A stretch of 64,000 nt of DNA from Gammaproteobacteria bacterium (GTDB lineage Bacteria; Pseudomonadota; Gammaproteobacteria; Steroidobacterales; Steroidobacteraceae). Position 1 is the stretch's first letter, and every line of letters starts with the position of its first letter. The position numbers were made by a program, and so were the translations under genes. The notes under the pieces are model-generated. The model was not told where the DNA came from and searched no databases. It worked only from the letters and a program-made list of their open reading frames with translations. The stretch covers positions 62,001-126,000 of the forward strand of contig JANYHD010000027.1 in the NCBI GenBank assembly GCA_025359205.1. The letters run 5' to 3'. Shown here piece by piece: positions 8,092-17,114 of this stretch.

Positions 8092-8366
8092 GCGCGCACC
8101 TCCGCGCCCGCATCAGCGTGCGCGTGCAACCGCGTGCCGCGCGCAACGAGGTCGCCGGCATGCACGGCGCAGCAATCCGGATCCGGCTGACTGCGCCGCC
8201 GGTGGACAATGCCGCCAACGAGGCCCTGGTGAAGTTCCTGGCGGAGCGGCTAAGTGTGCCTCGCCATCAGGTGCGGGTCGTCGCCGGCCTGAGCAGCCGC
8301 AGCAAGATCGTGGAGATCGACGGCGGCGACGCGCAGGTCATCATGGCGGCCCTGCTCGCGGCTTGA
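8088..8366 (+). CDS. yggU: DUF167 / YggU family protein
   Basis: A 92-residue small conserved protein of unknown biochemical role. Family hallmarks are VRVQPRAARNEVAG, IRLTAPPVDNAANEALVKFLAE and the closing GLSSRSKIVEIDG. The start is GTG 8088, overlapping the monooxygenase stop by four bases, so it is the fourth gene of the chain. Its link to kynurenine metabolism is positional only. It ends 7 bp from the convergent folA stop. Confidence 0.85.
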   Translation: MSAHLRARISVRVQPRAARNEVAGMHGAAIRIRLTAPPVDNAANEALVKFLAERLSVPRHQVRVVAGLSSRSKIVEIDGGDAQVIMAALLAA

Positions 8367-8373
8367 GGGTGAA

Positions 8374-8859
8374 TCAGGCGCGCTCGAGGCTCAGGAAACT
8401 CATCGGCCAGGCATGGCGTTCGTCGGCGGGATGTGTACTGCGCTCCACCTCGCGCCATTGGGCCGCGTCCAGCTGCGGGAAGTACACGTCACCTTCCAGC
8501 GCCGTGTCCACCATTGTCAGTTCCAGATGCGTGGCCAGGGACAGCGCCTGGCGATAAACCTCGGCGCCGCCGATCACGCACAGCTCGGGCACCGTGCCAC
8601 ACAGCGCGAGCGCCGCCGGAATGCTCGCGACGCGCTCCACGCCCTCGGGCAGGACCCTGTCGCCGCGTGTCAGCACGAGGTTACGCCGCCCGGGCAGCGG
8701 CTTGCCGATCGACTCGAAAGTCCGCCGACCCATGAGCACCGGCCGGCCCATGGTCAGGGACTTAAAGCGTCGCAGATCGTCGGGCAGGTGCCAGGGGAGA
8801 CTGCCGTCGCGGCCGATCACGCCGTTACTGGCGAGCGCCGCGACGATAGTCAGTTTCAA
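8374..8859 (-). CDS. folA: Dihydrofolate reductase
   Basis: A 161-residue protein that regenerates tetrahydrofolate with NADPH, the partner reaction of thymidylate synthase encoded 2.3 kb upstream in the same gene chain. Visible motifs are VAALASNGVIGRDGSLPWHLPDDL (read in two parts: the N-terminal strand and the Met20-type loop), MGRRTFESIGKPLPGRRN (NADP-binding) and CVIGGAEVY near residue 98. The length is normal for chromosomal DHFR. The ATG at 8859 overlaps the kup stop by four bases. Confidence 0.95.
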   Translation of the reverse strand: MKLTIVAALASNGVIGRDGSLPWHLPDDLRRFKSLTMGRPVLMGRRTFESIGKPLPGRRNLVLTRGDRVLPEGVERVASIPAALALCGTVPELCVIGGAEVYRQALSLATHLELTMVDTALEGDVYFPQLDAAQWREVERSTHPADERHAWPMSFLSLERA

Positions 8860-10718
8860 AGCTCGACCTGGGTCGCCAATACGATCACGCGCTTCTCAGG
8901 CATGCGGAAGAATTCAGCGGCCTGCGTGCTGCGCCGCTGCATCCAGGCGAACAGCCTGCGGCGCATTCCCTCATAGCCGCCACGCGGGCGTGGGCGCACC
9001 AGGTGCCAACCCAGGAAGAATGAACAGTCCTGTCCAAATAGCTTCAGGCCGCGCACGCGGCATTGCTTGAGTGCCGCGCTCACATCCGGAGTTTCCATGA
9101 AGCCGAAGCGGGCCGTGACCACCAACACGTCATCCTGCAGTGATTCAATGCGTACCCGGTCATTCGGGTCCTGGCGTGGCGTGCGCACGAATTCCATGTT
9201 GAGGAACACGATGCGCTCGTGCGCGACATGATTGTGCTCGAGGTTGCGCAGGAACGCGGTGGGTACGAACCGCGGTTCACTGACCAGGAACACAGCGGTG
9301 CCCGGCACCCGAGTCGCGCGCTGCAACAGCCCGGGCAGGTCCTTGAGCGGAACCGCCACTTCGCGCAGCGCGGCCCGCAACAGCCTGCGCCCGGAACGCC
9401 AGGTCATGAATACGCCGAACAGGAGCGTCGCGAACAACAACGGCACCCAGGCTCCCTGCATGAACTTGGCGAGGTTGGCCACCGTGTACACCACGTCGAC
9501 CACGAACAGCGGCCCGCAGATCAGCACCACACGCCAGGTCGGCCACTGCCAACGCGACGCCGCCAGCACGATGCCGAGTATGGTGGTGACGCCCATGGTG
9601 CCGGACACGGCCGCGCCATAGGCGCTGCCCAGTGCATCGGAGGAGCCGAAGCCGATGACAAAGATGCAAACCGCGATGAACACCAGCGTATTCACGACCG
9701 GCACGAAGACGTGGCCGTGCTCGTGCGCTGAGGTCTGCAGGATCCGCAGCCGCGGCAACAGATCGAGCTGCACGGCCTGGCGCGTCACGGAAAATGCGCC
9801 GGTTATGGTCGCCTGTGAAGCGATAATCGCGGCCAGCGTCGCCAGCAGCACCATCCAGGGCAACACCGCGACTGGCACCAGGGCGAACAGCGGTTTGTGC
9901 GCGGCGGCGGCATCACTCAGTACCAGTGCGCCCTGCCCGAAGTAGCTCAGCAACAGCGCTGGCCACACCAGGCCAAACCAGGCCAGCCGCACCGGGCCTT
10001 TGCCAAACGAACCCATGTCGGCATAGAGCGCTTCGCCGCCGGTCACCGTCAGGAATACCGCGCCCAGGATCGCCAGGGCCACCGCCTGGTGATGCAGCAG
10101 CAAGACGATGCCGTAGTACGGATTGATGGCGGCCAGCACCTGCGGATTGCGCATGATCGCGACCGCACCCGTATAGGCCAGCACCGCGAACCAAAGGATC
10201 ATGATGGGCGCAAACAGCTTGCCGACGCGCTCCGTGCCGCGATGCTGGATGGCGAACAGGAGCACTATGATGACCAGCGTGACCGGCACTACGACGCGAG
10301 TCATGTTCGGGCTCAGCAATTCGAGGCCTTCGACCGCACCCAGCACGGAGATGGCCGGCGTGATCAAGGCGTCGCAGTAGAAGAGCGCAGCGCCCATCAC
10401 CGCCAGCGCGATGATCGCCCGGCCCCAGCGGGGCATGTCCTCCAGCTTGCGTTGTACCAAGGCGAACAGCGACAGAATGCCGCCCTCGCCTTCATTGTCC
10501 GCACGCATGATCAGCACCACGTATTTGAGCGTGACCACGATCAGCAGGCTCCAGAACATCAGCGACAGCACGCCCAGGACATTGGCTGGTGCGTACGGAC
10601 CTGCGCCGGTGGCGTTGAGCGACTGCTCCAGCGCATACAGCGGACTCGTGCCGATGTCGCCGTAGACCACGCCGATCGCGCCCAGCGTGGCGCCCATGGA
10701 CAAGCGCTTGCGATTCAT
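8856..10718 (-). CDS. kup: Kup-type low-affinity potassium transporter
   Basis: A 620-residue KUP/HAK/KT inner-membrane K+ uptake protein, near the E. coli length of 622. The N-terminus has GVVYGDIGTSPLYAL, the family signature, followed by about 12 membrane segments to roughly residue 430 and a soluble C-terminal domain. It overlaps both neighbours by four bases (SET gene upstream, folA downstream), an unusual place for a transporter and a sign of one transcript. Confidence 0.95.
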   Translation of the reverse strand: MNRKRLSMGATLGAIGVVYGDIGTSPLYALEQSLNATGAGPYAPANVLGVLSLMFWSLLIVVTLKYVVLIMRADNEGEGGILSLFALVQRKLEDMPRWGRAIIALAVMGAALFYCDALITPAISVLGAVEGLELLSPNMTRVVVPVTLVIIVLLFAIQHRGTERVGKLFAPIMILWFAVLAYTGAVAIMRNPQVLAAINPYYGIVLLLHHQAVALAILGAVFLTVTGGEALYADMGSFGKGPVRLAWFGLVWPALLLSYFGQGALVLSDAAAAHKPLFALVPVAVLPWMVLLATLAAIIASQATITGAFSVTRQAVQLDLLPRLRILQTSAHEHGHVFVPVVNTLVFIAVCIFVIGFGSSDALGSAYGAAVSGTMGVTTILGIVLAASRWQWPTWRVVLICGPLFVVDVVYTVANLAKFMQGAWVPLLFATLLFGVFMTWRSGRRLLRAALREVAVPLKDLPGLLQRATRVPGTAVFLVSEPRFVPTAFLRNLEHNHVAHERIVFLNMEFVRTPRQDPNDRVRIESLQDDVLVVTARFGFMETPDVSAALKQCRVRGLKLFGQDCSFFLGWHLVRPRPRGGYEGMRRRLFAWMQRRSTQAAEFFRMPEKRVIVLATQVEL

Positions 10719-11203
10719 CGGCGCTTCCTCGACCGGGGCTGCGGGCGCTTGGCCGGCCAGAGCATGGTGCCGCGGCAGTCACCGGCGCCGCAGCGGCAGG
10801 CGAAGATCTCGTCGATGTTGGCCGGGTCGTCCTTGTCGCGTCCGATCGAGTAGTCGTATTTCAGCTCTTCACCGGGCTGGATCGTCTGGATGGCCTCGAT
10901 GTAGATGCGGCGGTCTTCCGTAACGGACTCGCAGTTCGGGTCACAGCCATGATTGATGAAGCGTGCGTCGTTGCCATTGATGCCCGCGTCGATCACCACG
11001 CCGCGATCGACGATATACAGGAAGGTGTGATTGTCGTGCGTCGATTTGGTGGCGTAGCGGCGATCGGCCTCGCGGTGCGAGATCCGCTCGCCCAGGTACT
11101 CGACGACGCGCGTGCCCTTGCGGATGCGGCGAGTGGCAAACACGCCGAGGCCATGCACGCGCGAGCGCCGCACCCGGAAAAATGGCTTGCGCGGGTTGCT
11201 CAT
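10715..11203 (-). CDS. SET-domain protein-lysine methyltransferase
   Basis: A 162-residue, nearly pure SET domain. Motifs in order are [27 protein letters not shown] (the pseudoknot NHSCxPNC motif with Gly for Ser), [10 protein letters not shown] (catalytic Tyr region), and a C-terminal post-SET Cys cluster [12 protein letters not shown] expected to bind zinc with the NHxCxPNC cysteine. It would transfer methyl groups from S-adenosylmethionine to protein lysine. The target is unknown. ATG 11203 overlaps the thyA stop by four bases, so the longer open frame upstream is not used. The tail is Arg/Lys-rich (PQPRSRKRR). Confidence 0.88.
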   Translation of the reverse strand: MSNPRKPFFRVRRSRVHGLGVFATRRIRKGTRVVEYLGERISHREADRRYATKSTHDNHTFLYIVDRGVVIDAGINGNDARFINHGCDPNCESVTEDRRIYIEAIQTIQPGEELKYDYSIGRDKDDPANIDEIFACRCGAGDCRGTMLWPAKRPQPRSRKRR

Positions 11204-11991
11204 ACGGCGATCGGCGCCTTGATCGCCGGATGACATTGGTAATTCACGAACTCGAAATCCTCGTACTTGTAGTCGAACAGGCTGGGCGCGCGCCGCATCG
11301 CCAGGCGCGGCAGCGGATACGGCGTACGGGCGAGCTGCAGCTCGGCCTGCTCGAAGTGGTTGACGTACAGGTGGCAGTCCCCACCGGTCCAGATGAATTC
11401 GCCTGGCTGCAGCTCGCACTGTTGCGCGATCATGTGGGTCAGCAGCGCGTAGGAGGCGATATTGAAAGGCACGCCCAGGAATACGTCGGCGCTGCGCTGG
11501 TAGAGCTGGCAGGAAAGGCGTCCGCCGGCGACGAAAAACTGGAACAGCGCATGGCAGGGTTGCAGCGCCATCGCCTCGAGTTCGCCGACGTTCCAGGCGC
11601 TGACCATGATGCGGCGTGAATCCGGATTACTGCGCAGCAGCCGCAGCGCCTCGCTGATCTGGTCAATCTGCCGGCCGTCGGCTGCGCCCCAGCTGCGCCA
11701 CTGGTGGCCGTATACCGGGCCGAGCTCGCCCTGCGCGTCCGCCCATTCGTCCCAGATGCGCACACCATGCTCCCGCAGGTAGCGCGTGTTGGTGTCACCA
11801 CGCAGGAACCACAGTAGTTCGTGCACTACAGAAGGCAGGTGAATCTTCTTAGTCGTCACCAGCGGGAAGCCCGCGGCAAGATCGAAGCGCATCTGGTGGC
11901 CAAATAGCGCGCGCGTACCGGTGCCGGTGCGGTCATTTTTGGGCGCGCCGTGCATGCGCACCTGGCGCAACAGTTCGAGATAGTTCTTCAT
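11200..11991 (-). CDS. thyA: Thymidylate synthase
   Basis: A 263-residue protein matching the usual 264 of the short ThyA form. It methylates dUMP to dTMP using methylene-tetrahydrofolate, yielding dihydrofolate for FolA. Seen: KNDRTGTGT near the start, catalytic [11 protein letters not shown] (Cys about 146), [17 protein letters not shown] and the YKYEDF end. ATG 11991 is supported by the family start and by its 4-nt overlap with the lgt stop. The open frame to 12027 would add an unsupported extension. Confidence 0.96.
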   Translation of the reverse strand: MKNYLELLRQVRMHGAPKNDRTGTGTRALFGHQMRFDLAAGFPLVTTKKIHLPSVVHELLWFLRGDTNTRYLREHGVRIWDEWADAQGELGPVYGHQWRSWGAADGRQIDQISEALRLLRSNPDSRRIMVSAWNVGELEAMALQPCHALFQFFVAGGRLSCQLYQRSADVFLGVPFNIASYALLTHMIAQQCELQPGEFIWTGGDCHLYVNHFEQAELQLARTPYPLPRLAMRRAPSLFDYKYEDFEFVNYQCHPAIKAPIAV

Positions 11992-12806
11992 GGTGTAGTC
12001 TGGAAGTTGCCGGAAGGCTGCTGCCACCGGCGCGCCAGCACCACCAGCACAATTCCTGCCAGCAGCATCGGGAAGGACAGCAACTGGCCCATGGTCAGCC
12101 AGTCACCCGCGAGGTAGCCCAGCTGCACGTCGGGCACGCGCACGAATTCCACCGAGATGCGGGCCAGCGAATAGCACAGCAGGAACAGGGCCGTGGGCAT
12201 GTAGCGCCAGCGCGGCCGGCGCGTATAGAGCCACAGGATCGTAAACAGCAGCAGCCCTTCCAGACCCGCCTCGTACAGCTGCGAGGCGTGGCGCGCGACC
12301 AGCGGGCCGCCGGGCGTGTCGCTCACGCGCATGCCCCACCAGCCGTCGGTGGGCCGCCCCCACAGTTCACCGTTGATGAAATTGCCGATGCGCACCGCGA
12401 AGATGCCGAGGCCCGGCAGCGCCGCGGTGAAATCGAATACGTCCCAGACACGCCGCCCGCGTGCGCGCGCAAATATCGCTACCGCGGTAGCCACACCCAG
12501 GAACCCGCCATGGAAGGACATGCCCCCTTCCCAGAGCTTGAACGGGTACCACAGGTCGGCGCGCCACATCTTCTCGCCATAGAACAGCACATAGCCGATC
12601 CGGCCGCCGAGGATCGTGCCAAGCATGGCGTAGAAGATGAAGTCATCGACATCGCGTGCGGTCCAGGTCGAGCCGGGCTGTGCAGCGCGCCGCCGCGCCA
12701 GGGTCCAGGCGACGGAAAAGGCCACCAGATACATGATTCCGTACCAGTGAACGCGGAGCGGTCCGATCTGCAGCGCGATCGGATCAATGTGCGGGTAGGT
12801 CAGCAT
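11988..12806 (-). CDS. lgt: Prolipoprotein diacylglyceryl transferase
   Basis: A 272-residue integral inner-membrane enzyme that attaches diacylglycerol to the lipobox cysteine of prelipoproteins. It has [10 protein letters not shown] (catalytic His region) and the Lgt signature [20 protein letters not shown] at about residues 140-160, with about seven membrane segments. It is first in the lgt-thyA-SET-kup-folA chain. A lgt-thyA pairing is common in gammaproteobacteria. The ATG at 12806 has no clear ribosome binding site. Confidence 0.96.
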   Translation of the reverse strand: MLTYPHIDPIALQIGPLRVHWYGIMYLVAFSVAWTLARRRAAQPGSTWTARDVDDFIFYAMLGTILGGRIGYVLFYGEKMWRADLWYPFKLWEGGMSFHGGFLGVATAVAIFARARGRRVWDVFDFTAALPGLGIFAVRIGNFINGELWGRPTDGWWGMRVSDTPGGPLVARHASQLYEAGLEGLLLFTILWLYTRRPRWRYMPTALFLLCYSLARISVEFVRVPDVQLGYLAGDWLTMGQLLSFPMLLAGIVLVVLARRWQQPSGNFQTTP

Positions 12807-12815
12807 CGGAGGCGC

Positions 12816-12821
12816 AATTCT
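12816..12821 (-). promoter_or_regulatory. Candidate -10 element upstream of lgt
   Basis: The minus strand reads TAGAAT ending 9 bp before the lgt ATG at 12806, the same arrangement as gntR and ispG. It predicts a very short or absent leader, agreeing with the missing ribosome binding site. No clear -35 is visible. Confidence 0.35.
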
Positions 12822-12845
12822 AACCCGAAGCCGCCGCCGGCACGG

Positions 12846-14096
12846 CTAAGCACGGGTAACCCGGCAGAAGAAGGCCTTGAGATAACGGCTCTCGGGAATC
12901 GCAGGATGCACCGGATGGTCCGGAGACTGGCCGCCCGCGGCCAGGATCTGCACGAAGCGGCTGTTGTGGCGCGCCGCCGCCTGGATGAGCCCGGCCAGGT
13001 CGTCCGCGGCGAGATGGAACGAACAGGAACAGCTCACCAGCAGCGCGTCACGCTCGAGCAGGCGCATCGCCAGCTGATTAAGCTTGCGGTACGCGGCCTC
13101 GCCGCGCGGCTGGTCCTTGCGCCGCTTGATGAACGCCGGCGGATCGAGCACGACTACATCGAAGCGCTCACCTTCACGCTGCAGCTGGTCGAGCACGTCG
13201 AAGGCGTCACCGCGCCTTGTGTGCACGCTGACGCCATTGGCGAGGGCATTGCTCTCGGCCACCGCCAGTGCGGCCTCCGATGAATCGACGCACAGCGCCT
13301 CGCGGGCGCCGCAGCGCATCGCCGTGATCGCCCAAGCGCCGCCGTAACTGCAGATGTCGAGCACGCGCGTACCCGGCCACATCAGGCGCCGGAACAGTTC
13401 GCGATTGGCGACCTGGTCGTAGAACCAGCCGGTCTTTTGCGCCGCGGCCATTGGCATGTAGAACTGCAGTACGCCCTCGACCGCCTGCAGCGTGTCGGGT
13501 AGCTTGCCGATGCCAGTGATGACCTGCCGGGGGAGTTGCTCCAGCTCGCGCGCACCGCCATCGTTCTTCCAGACCAGCGCCTGCGGGGCGAGCACCTTCT
13601 CGGCGGCCGCTTCGATCTCGCCCCGCATGGCCTCCATGCCGGCGGTGGCAATCTGGCCGACCAGCACGTCGCCGTAGCGATCCAGCACCAGCCCGGGCAA
13701 CCCGTCGCCCTCGCCGAACACCAGCCGGTAGTAAGGCGCGGGGTAATGGCGTTCGCGCAAGCCGAGGGCCACCTTGAGCCGGTGCACCAGCAGCGAGCGG
13801 TCGATCGGATGCACGGGGCTGCGGCTGAGAATACGCGCGCAGATCAGCGCGTGCGGGTTCACGTAGGCGTAGCCCAGGAACTGATCGCGATAGTCATGCA
13901 CGCGCGCGTGCGCGCCAGGGGCGAAACCGGTGAGCGGCGTGGCGGCGATGTCCACTTCGTTGGAGAACACCCACAGGTGTCCGGCGCGCAGCCGGCGATC
14001 CTCGCCGCGCTTCAGCCGCAGGATCGGCAGCGCGTTGCCGGCGCCGGATGAGAGCAGCTCGCCGTCAGTCGGCTCCGCGGATGGGTTGTCAACCAT
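12846..14096 (-). CDS. rlmI: 23S rRNA (cytosine-C5) methyltransferase RlmI family
   Basis: A 416-residue SAM-dependent RNA methyltransferase. It has an N-terminal PUA domain (LRLKRGEDRRLRAGHLWVFSNEV read as two strands), then an RlmI-type middle domain and a Rossmann core with LDICSYGGAWAI (SAM motif I), VVLDPPAFIKRRKD (motif IV) and a catalytic cysteine segment SCSCSFHL near residue 375. RlmI methylates C1962 of 23S rRNA in E. coli. ATG 14096 is used. A TTG three codons upstream is possible. It lies 39 bp before lgt and is divergent from yyaL. Confidence 0.9.
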   Translation of the reverse strand: MVDNPSAEPTDGELLSSGAGNALPILRLKRGEDRRLRAGHLWVFSNEVDIAATPLTGFAPGAHARVHDYRDQFLGYAYVNPHALICARILSRSPVHPIDRSLLVHRLKVALGLRERHYPAPYYRLVFGEGDGLPGLVLDRYGDVLVGQIATAGMEAMRGEIEAAAEKVLAPQALVWKNDGGARELEQLPRQVITGIGKLPDTLQAVEGVLQFYMPMAAAQKTGWFYDQVANRELFRRLMWPGTRVLDICSYGGAWAITAMRCGAREALCVDSSEAALAVAESNALANGVSVHTRRGDAFDVLDQLQREGERFDVVVLDPPAFIKRRKDQPRGEAAYRKLNQLAMRLLERDALLVSCSCSFHLAADDLAGLIQAAARHNSRFVQILAAGGQSPDHPVHPAIPESRYLKAFFCRVTRA

Positions 14097-14166
14097 GGGT
14101 CTCAAGGGGTCTCGCGTATAGTGGCGCGCATTCTACTCAAATAGCGCCCCCGGGCGATCATCGGCA

Positions 14167-16242
14167 ATGCACACGGACGCCCACCGCAACCGCCTCGCCT
14201 CAGAAACCAGCCCCTACCTGCGCCAGCACGCCGGCAATCCGGTCGACTGGTACCCCTGGGGCGAGGAAGCGCTGGCGCTGGCGCGCCGCGAACGGCGGCC
14301 GATCTTGCTGTCGATCGGCTACACGGCCTGCCACTGGTGCCATGTCATGGCGCACGAATCCTTCGAGGACGAAGCGACCGCCGCGCTTATGAACACGCGC
14401 TTCGTCAACATCAAGGTGGACCGAGAGGAGCGGCCGGACCTCGATCGCCTCTACCAGCTGGCGCACCAGATGATCGCGCGGCGCGGCGGCGGCTGGCCGC
14501 TGACGATGTTCCTGATGCACGACGACCAGCAGCCGTTCTTCGGCGGCACCTATTTCCCGCCGGTGCCGCGCCACGGCATGCCGGCCTTCAGCGCACTGCT
14601 AAACCACGTGGCCGACTACTACCGCGATCACGAAGCGGATTTGCGTGCCACGGCTGGCGCGGTGGTGCACGCCCTGGGCGAGCTGCAGCCGCCACCGGCC
14701 GCGCTCACGCAGCCGCTCGACGCCGCGCCGCTTCGCAACTGCCGCGTGCAGCTCGAGCGCAGCTTCGACGCCGAGTGGGGCGGTTTCGGACCGGCGCCGA
14801 AATTCCCGCACGCTCCGCTGGTGCAGCGCGCGCTGCGCGACTGGCATGCGAGCGCCGCACTCGACTCGCCGGACCTGCAGGCGCTGTACATGGCCACGCT
14901 GACGCTGACGCGCATGGCCGACGGCGGCCTGTTCGACCAGCTGGGGGGCGGCTTCTACCGCTACAGCGTCGACGGGCGCTGGGCGATTCCGCACTTCGAG
15001 AAGATGCTCTACGACAACGCCTTGCTGCTCGGCGCCTGCGCTGAGGCCGCCGCGGCGACCGGCGAAGCGCTGTTCGCCATGGTGGCGCACCGCACCGCCG
15101 AGTGGATGCGCACCGAGCTGCGCGCGCCGGGTGGCGGCTTCTACTCGAGCCTCGATGCGGATGCCGCCGGCGTGGAAGGGAGCTACTACGTGTGGGAAGC
15201 GGCCGCGGTGCGCCAGGCACTGAGCGGCGATGAATACGCAGTGTTCGCTACCCGCTATGGCCTGGATCTGCCGCCCAATTTTGAGGGCCACGCACATCAC
15301 CTGATCGTGGCCACCAGCATCGCAGCGGTGGCCACCACGCTCAACCGCAACGCCGCCGGAGTCGAATCTCTCCTGGCGAGCGCGAGCGCCAGGCTGCTCG
15401 CACTGCGCGCAGGCCGGGTCCGCCCGGAGCGTGACGAGAAAGTCCTCACCAGCTGGAACGCGCTCGCGATACGCGGCCTCGCTACCGCGGCGCGGCTGCT
15501 GGACCGGCCGGACTTCGCGCAGGATGCCACCGCGGCGCTCTCGTTCCTGCGCCAACATCACTGGTGCGATGGGCGCCTGCTTGCCACCAGCGCCGGCGCC
15601 GAGGCGCGGCTGCCGGCCTACCTCGACGACTACGTATTCCTGGCCGAGGCGATCCTGGAACTCGCCACCGTGCGCTTCGACGCGGACGAGTTGCGCTTCG
15701 GCGCCGAGCTGCTCGATGTAGTGCTCGAACAATTTGCCGACCGCGAGCGCGGCGGGTTCTATTTCACGGCCGCTGGCCACGAGGCGCTCATTGCCCGCCC
15801 CAAATCCTTCGGCGACGAGGCCTTGCCCGCCGGCAACGGCATTGCGGCCGTGGTGCTGCAGCGCTATGGATTCCTGTTCGGCGAAACGCGCTACCTGGAT
15901 GCGGCCGAGCGCACCCTACGCGCCGCCTGGGCGCCGCTGCAGGAGTACCCGCCGGGCCACGCCAGCCTGCTGCAGGCATTGGAGGAAATGCTCCAGCCGC
16001 CGGTGGTCGTCGTCCTGCGCGGGCCCGCGGAACTCATCGAGGGATGGCGCCAGGCACTCGCGAGCGTGTACGCGCCGCGGCGCATCGTGCTGGCCGTGCC
16101 CGCCGACTGTACCGGCCTGCCGCCAGCCATCGCCACGAAGCCGCCACTCCCGGGCGGCGTGGCCTATGTCTGCCGCGGCAGCCAGTGTTCCGCGCCACTG
16201 GCCAGCCTGGCGGCACTGGCGGCTGAGCTCGCGGCCAGCTGA
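14167..16242 (+). CDS. yyaL: Thioredoxin-domain protein, YyaL/DUF255 family
   Basis: A 691-residue cytoplasmic protein of the YyaL (human SPATA20-like) family. The N-terminal thioredoxin-like domain (about residues 1-160) has [13 protein letters not shown] and the active-site-like [14 protein letters not shown] with a CHWC pair. The rest is an alpha/alpha-barrel resembling GlcNAc 2-epimerase/cellobiose epimerase folds, with [12 protein letters not shown] and [10 protein letters not shown]. The function is unproven. Length and domain order are normal. No ribosome binding site is obvious before the ATG. The 70-bp gap to rlmI must carry the divergent promoters (TATAGT at 14116). Confidence 0.88.
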   Translation: MHTDAHRNRLASETSPYLRQHAGNPVDWYPWGEEALALARRERRPILLSIGYTACHWCHVMAHESFEDEATAALMNTRFVNIKVDREERPDLDRLYQLAHQMIARRGGGWPLTMFLMHDDQQPFFGGTYFPPVPRHGMPAFSALLNHVADYYRDHEADLRATAGAVVHALGELQPPPAALTQPLDAAPLRNCRVQLERSFDAEWGGFGPAPKFPHAPLVQRALRDWHASAALDSPDLQALYMATLTLTRMADGGLFDQLGGGFYRYSVDGRWAIPHFEKMLYDNALLLGACAEAAAATGEALFAMVAHRTAEWMRTELRAPGGGFYSSLDADAAGVEGSYYVWEAAAVRQALSGDEYAVFATRYGLDLPPNFEGHAHHLIVATSIAAVATTLNRNAAGVESLLASASARLLALRAGRVRPERDEKVLTSWNALAIRGLATAARLLDRPDFAQDATAALSFLRQHHWCDGRLLATSAGAEARLPAYLDDYVFLAEAILELATVRFDADELRFGAELLDVVLEQFADRERGGFYFTAAGHEALIARPKSFGDEALPAGNGIAAVVLQRYGFLFGETRYLDAAERTLRAAWAPLQEYPPGHASLLQALEEMLQPPVVVVLRGPAELIEGWRQALASVYAPRRIVLAVPADCTGLPPAIATKPPLPGGVAYVCRGSQCSAPLASLAALAAELAAS

Positions 16243-16287
16243 CGGCCGCCCAGGCCGGGCATCTGGCTTGCGGCGGCATTCCTATCT

Positions 16288-16303
16288 TGGTACCATGGTA
16301 CCA
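16288..16303. repeat. Two abutting copies of the 8-bp palindrome TGGTACCA
   Basis: Bases 16288-16295 and 16296-16303 are both TGGTACCA, so 16289-16302 is also a 14-bp perfect palindrome. The site lies between the ends of two convergent genes. Abutting 8-bp palindromes are the arrangement bound by cooperative ribbon-helix-helix dimers such as MetJ, and an RHH-like gene ends 30 bp away. A regulatory role is inference. Confidence 0.6.
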
Positions 16304-16332
16304 TGACTCGGTCGGGAGTCCGGCGCCGGAAC

Positions 16333-16632
16333 CTAGCCATGGCGCCGGCCCTTGCGCGCGGCCGCAGGGCGCGCGGTGGCGGCACGCCGCGGGGCGTCCA
16401 CCAGATGGTGGCTGTCAGCAGCGGTCAGCGTGAGCCCGTAGATCTGCTTCAGTTGCGCGATCTGCGCCACGGTCTCGCGCGAAAACGGCGCCTTGCCCTC
16501 GAAGGCATGCAGGCAGATACCCTCGAGCAGGTCGCCGAGACTCAGGTTCGTGTACGCGGCCAGGCCCTTGAGGACCTTTAACAGGGCCGCTTCGATGCGC
16601 ACTCCGGTCTGCACGCGCTTCACTTCTATCAT
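16333..16632 (-). CDS. Small conserved protein, possibly ribbon-helix-helix-like
   Basis: A 99-residue protein. The N-terminal strand-helix-helix pattern (KRVQTGVRIEAALLKVLKGL then TNLSLGDLLEGICLHAF) resembles ribbon-helix-helix DNA-binding folds. The C-terminus is basic (ARPAAARKGRRHG). I recognise the segment as a conserved hypothetical family but know no function. ATG 16632 has GGAG upstream on the minus strand. Its start codon is only 11 bp from that of the divergent gene at 16644, so promoters of each must lie inside the other gene. Confidence 0.7.
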   Translation of the reverse strand: MIEVKRVQTGVRIEAALLKVLKGLAAYTNLSLGDLLEGICLHAFEGKAPFSRETVAQIAQLKQIYGLTLTAADSHHLVDAPRRAATARPAAARKGRRHG

Positions 16633-16643
16633 GGGAGGCTCCG

Positions 16644-17084
16644 ATGAATGCAGGTTACCAAGGTACGCGCTGCCCGCCCGAGGCCGCAAGCGCCCCGTCG
16701 GATGACGCGCAGTTCCTCGCCGCACTGGAGGATTGCTCCCTTCCCCCGGATAGCTTCGATCATGCTGCGCACGTGCGCGCCGGCTATCTGTACCTGCTGC
16801 GAGCGCCGTTCCTGCCAGCCACGGCGGCCATGTGCACGACGATCGCCCGCTACGCGCGCGCGCTCGGCAAGCCCGATCGCTATCACGAGACCATCACCGT
16901 AGCCTTCATGGCACTGATCAATGCGCAAATGCGCGGAGCGGGGGATGGCGGCGACTGGGAGCAGTTTCGGGCGCGCAATCCGCAATTGCTACGGAGCGAT
17001 GCGCTGCTGGCCTACTACCCGCGTGCCGTGCTCGAGTCGCGCGAGGCCCGGGATTGTTTCACGCTGCTGCCGCAGTCAGTTTGA
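16644..17084 (+). CDS. Conserved hypothetical helical protein
   Basis: A 146-residue protein. It has FDHAAHVRAGYLYLLR and the later GKPDRYHETITVAFMALI, the two His-containing blocks of a widespread uncharacterised family (HxxHxRxAxxYL followed by YHETxTxA). The regularly placed histidines suggest metal or small-molecule binding, which is inference. ATG 16644 has GGGAGG at ideal spacing. The same 11 bp also hold the minus-strand gene's ribosome binding site. It converges with the RamB-like regulator gene. Confidence 0.75.
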   Translation: MNAGYQGTRCPPEAASAPSDDAQFLAALEDCSLPPDSFDHAAHVRAGYLYLLRAPFLPATAAMCTTIARYARALGKPDRYHETITVAFMALINAQMRGAGDGGDWEQFRARNPQLLRSDALLAYYPRAVLESREARDCFTLLPQSV

Positions 17085-17114
17085 GCTGTCGTTGCCAGGC
17101 AGGGTCTATGCCGA

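Noticed and set aside
16303-16581. Plus-strand ORF beginning at the TGGTACCA repeat
   Set aside because: It lies wholly opposite the RHH-like gene, has no clear ribosome binding site, and encodes an Arg-rich shadow.
16648-16902. Alternative plus-strand frame starting 4 bp after the 16644 ATG
   Set aside because: Its product is Arg/Pro/Cys-rich and without family resemblance, while the 16644 frame contains both conserved His blocks.
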